In this document: positions 4,192 to 5,215 of the stretch, piece by piece
Layout: each line of letters opens with the position of its first letter
Position numbering within the stretch: position 1 is the first letter of the stretch
Source of the DNA: an uncultured bacterium
GTDB lineage: Bacteria > Bacillota_A > Clostridia > Oscillospirales > Oscillospiraceae
Direction of reading: 5' to 3'
DNA: 5,215 nucleotides
Assembly: GCA_945917385.1 (NCBI GenBank)
Contig: CAMEHJ010000104.1
Coordinates: 1-5,215, forward strand
Program-made: the position numbers and the translations under genes
The notes under the pieces: generated by a model
Database searches by the model: none
Seen by the model: the letters and a program-made list of their open reading frames with translations, nothing else
Told to the model about the DNA's origin: nothing

Positions 4192-5215
4192 TTACCATTC
4201 GAGGTTTCTCTCCGTCTCCTTCGAGAACACGTGTGCAACGCTGCCGGAGAAGCCGAAGCTGACGGCCTCGCCGGTGCTGAACTTCTCGGTAGTGTCGGTG
4301 ATGGGGACGATGATGATAACGTCCTTGCCCTCGGCTGTGATGTGCAGGTGGGCGGAGGAGCCCATCATCTCGCTGACATCGACCTTCGCGGGGACGCCCT
4401 TATCGCAGAGCACCGTATGCTCCGGTCTGATACCGAGCGTGACCGCCTGAGCTTCAACGCCGTTTGCCGCGAGGCGAGCCTGTTTTTCCGCGCTCAGCTC
4501 GACTTTAATACCGCCAAGCTCGACAAAATATTTGCCGCTCTCTTTAACGAGCTGCGCGTCGAAGAAGTTCATCTGCGGCGTGCCGATGAAGCCCGCGACA
4601 AAGAGGTTTGCGGGGTGATTAAAGACCTCCTGCGGGGTGCCTATCTGCTGGATATAGCCGTCGCGCATGATAACGATGCGGTCGCCGAGGGTCATTGCCT
4701 CGGTCTGGTCGTGGGTGACGTAGATAAAGGTGGTGTTGATGCGCTCGCGCAGCTTGATGATCTCCGCGCGCATCTGGTTGCGGAGCTTCGCGTCGAGGTT
4801 GGAAAGCGGCTCATCCATCAGAAATACCGCGGGGTCACGGACGATGGCGCGGCCGATCGCCACACGCTGTCTCTGACCGCCGGACAGAGCCTTGGGCTTG
4901 CGGTCAAGGTACTGGGTGATGTCGAGAATCTCGGCGGCCTCGCGCACCTTTTTGTCGATGACATCCTTGCTCTCCTTGCGCAGCTTCAAAGAGAAGGCCA
5001 TATTTTCATACACGGTCATATGCGGGTAGAGCGCGTAGTTCTGGAACACCATCGCGATGTCCCTGTCCTTGGGGGCGACGTCGTTCATAAGCTTGCCGTC
5101 GATATAAAGCTCGCCCTCGGTGATCTCCTCAAGGCCGGCGACCATACGCAGCGTCGTTGACTTGCCGCAGCCGGACGGGCCGACCAGAACGATAAACTCC
5201 TTGTCTGCGATGTCA
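4192..5215 (-). CDS. ugpC: Carbohydrate ABC importer ATPase (MsmX/UgpC/MalK type), N-terminus beyond window edge
   Basis: Cytoplasmic ATPase that powers a carbohydrate-type (CUT1) ABC importer; such proteins often serve several importers. The symbol is a family label: the substrate (sugar or glycerol-3-phosphate) cannot be read here. There are 340 residues visible; about 25-30 are missing at the N-terminus, since the frame stays open to the edge. Visible-residue positions: Walker A GPSGCGKST 12-20, Q-loop Gln58 in VFQNYALYPHM, signature LSGGQ 111-115, Walker B VFLMDE 130-135 with catalytic Glu135, D-loop SNLD 138-141, switch His168 in YVTHDQTEAM. All catalytic residues are intact. After about residue 210 comes the OB/TOBE regulatory region with GIRPEH. 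An ATG at 5145 is internal, because Walker A lies upstream of it. The stop is TAA, 82 bp before the small lipoprotein gene. No permease or binding protein is visible, which fits a stand-alone shared ATPase. Confidence 0.95.
   Translation of the reverse strand, partial: DIADKEFIVLVGPSGCGKSTTLRMVAGLEEITEGELYIDGKLMNDVAPKDRDIAMVFQNYALYPHMTVYENMAFSLKLRKESKDVIDKKVREAAEILDITQYLDRKPKALSGGQRQRVAIGRAIVRDPAVFLMDEPLSNLDAKLRNQMRAEIIKLRERINTTFIYVTHDQTEAMTLGDRIVIMRDGYIQQIGTPQEVFNHPANLFVAGFIGTPQMNFFDAQLVKESGKYFVELGGIKVELSAEKQARLAANGVEAQAVTLGIRPEHTVLCDKGVPAKVDVSEMMGSSAHLHITAEGKDVIIIVPITDTTEKFSTGEAVSFGFSGSVAHVFSKETERNLEW

Noticed and set aside
4110..4238. Lipoprotein frame extended upstream to a TTG at 4238
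   Set aside because: It would overlap the ATPase end and add an Arg-rich stretch before the lipobox signal, with no ribosome site at the TTG.
4192..5145. ABC ATPase starting at the ATG at 5145
   Set aside because: The open frame continues to the window edge and encodes Walker A (GPSGCGKST) upstream of that ATG.
4231..5160. 309-codon plus-strand frame
   Set aside because: It is antisense to the ABC ATPase, which shows every catalytic motif.
1..5215. CRISPR array, tRNA/rRNA, transposase or attachment site
   Set aside because: No spaced direct repeats, cloverleaf, transposase frame or terminal repeats were seen on either strand.

Overview
All five coding regions lie on the minus strand, so the window reads right to left. 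The genome is GC-rich by eye and looks like a Firmicute, most likely a gut-type clostridium (Oscillospirales-like; inference). The support is a PyrR-type RNA attenuator ahead of pyrR, a pyrR-uracil permease pair, a MsmX/UgpC-type sugar ABC ATPase, purine-rich Shine-Dalgarno sites and MKK/MKR-type signal peptides.

Layout in transcription order. (1) 5215-4192: an ABC importer ATPase whose N-terminus lies beyond the right edge. (2) 4109-3978: a 43-residue Cys-rich lipoprotein candidate. (3) 3879-3259: a secreted 206-residue protein with 18 cysteines, followed by a 14-bp intrinsic terminator. (4) 3133-1829: a secreted 434-residue protein with 30 cysteines outside its signal peptide. Its likely promoter directly abuts, and its start site falls inside, the preceding terminator hairpin. 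It is followed by an 18-bp hairpin. (5) A strong promoter at 1700-1672, then a leader of about 137 nt holding a PyrR-binding loop, an antiterminator and a terminator. (6) 1528-986: pyrR. (7) 915-1: the uracil permease gene, cut by the left edge.

The pyrimidine block is well understood. PyrR senses UMP/UTP against PRPP and ends transcription in its own leader when pyrimidines are plentiful, so uracil uptake is tied to need.

The middle block is the novel part. Three exported proteins share one cysteine/histidine module. The two larger ones align over 18 cysteines, with 14 of 17 inter-cysteine distances identical and six histidines in register. The small lipoprotein carries only the last four-cysteine block, fused to a lipobox. 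I recognise no named family. A metal-binding (zinc-ribbon-like) or disulfide-rich extracytoplasmic role is inference.
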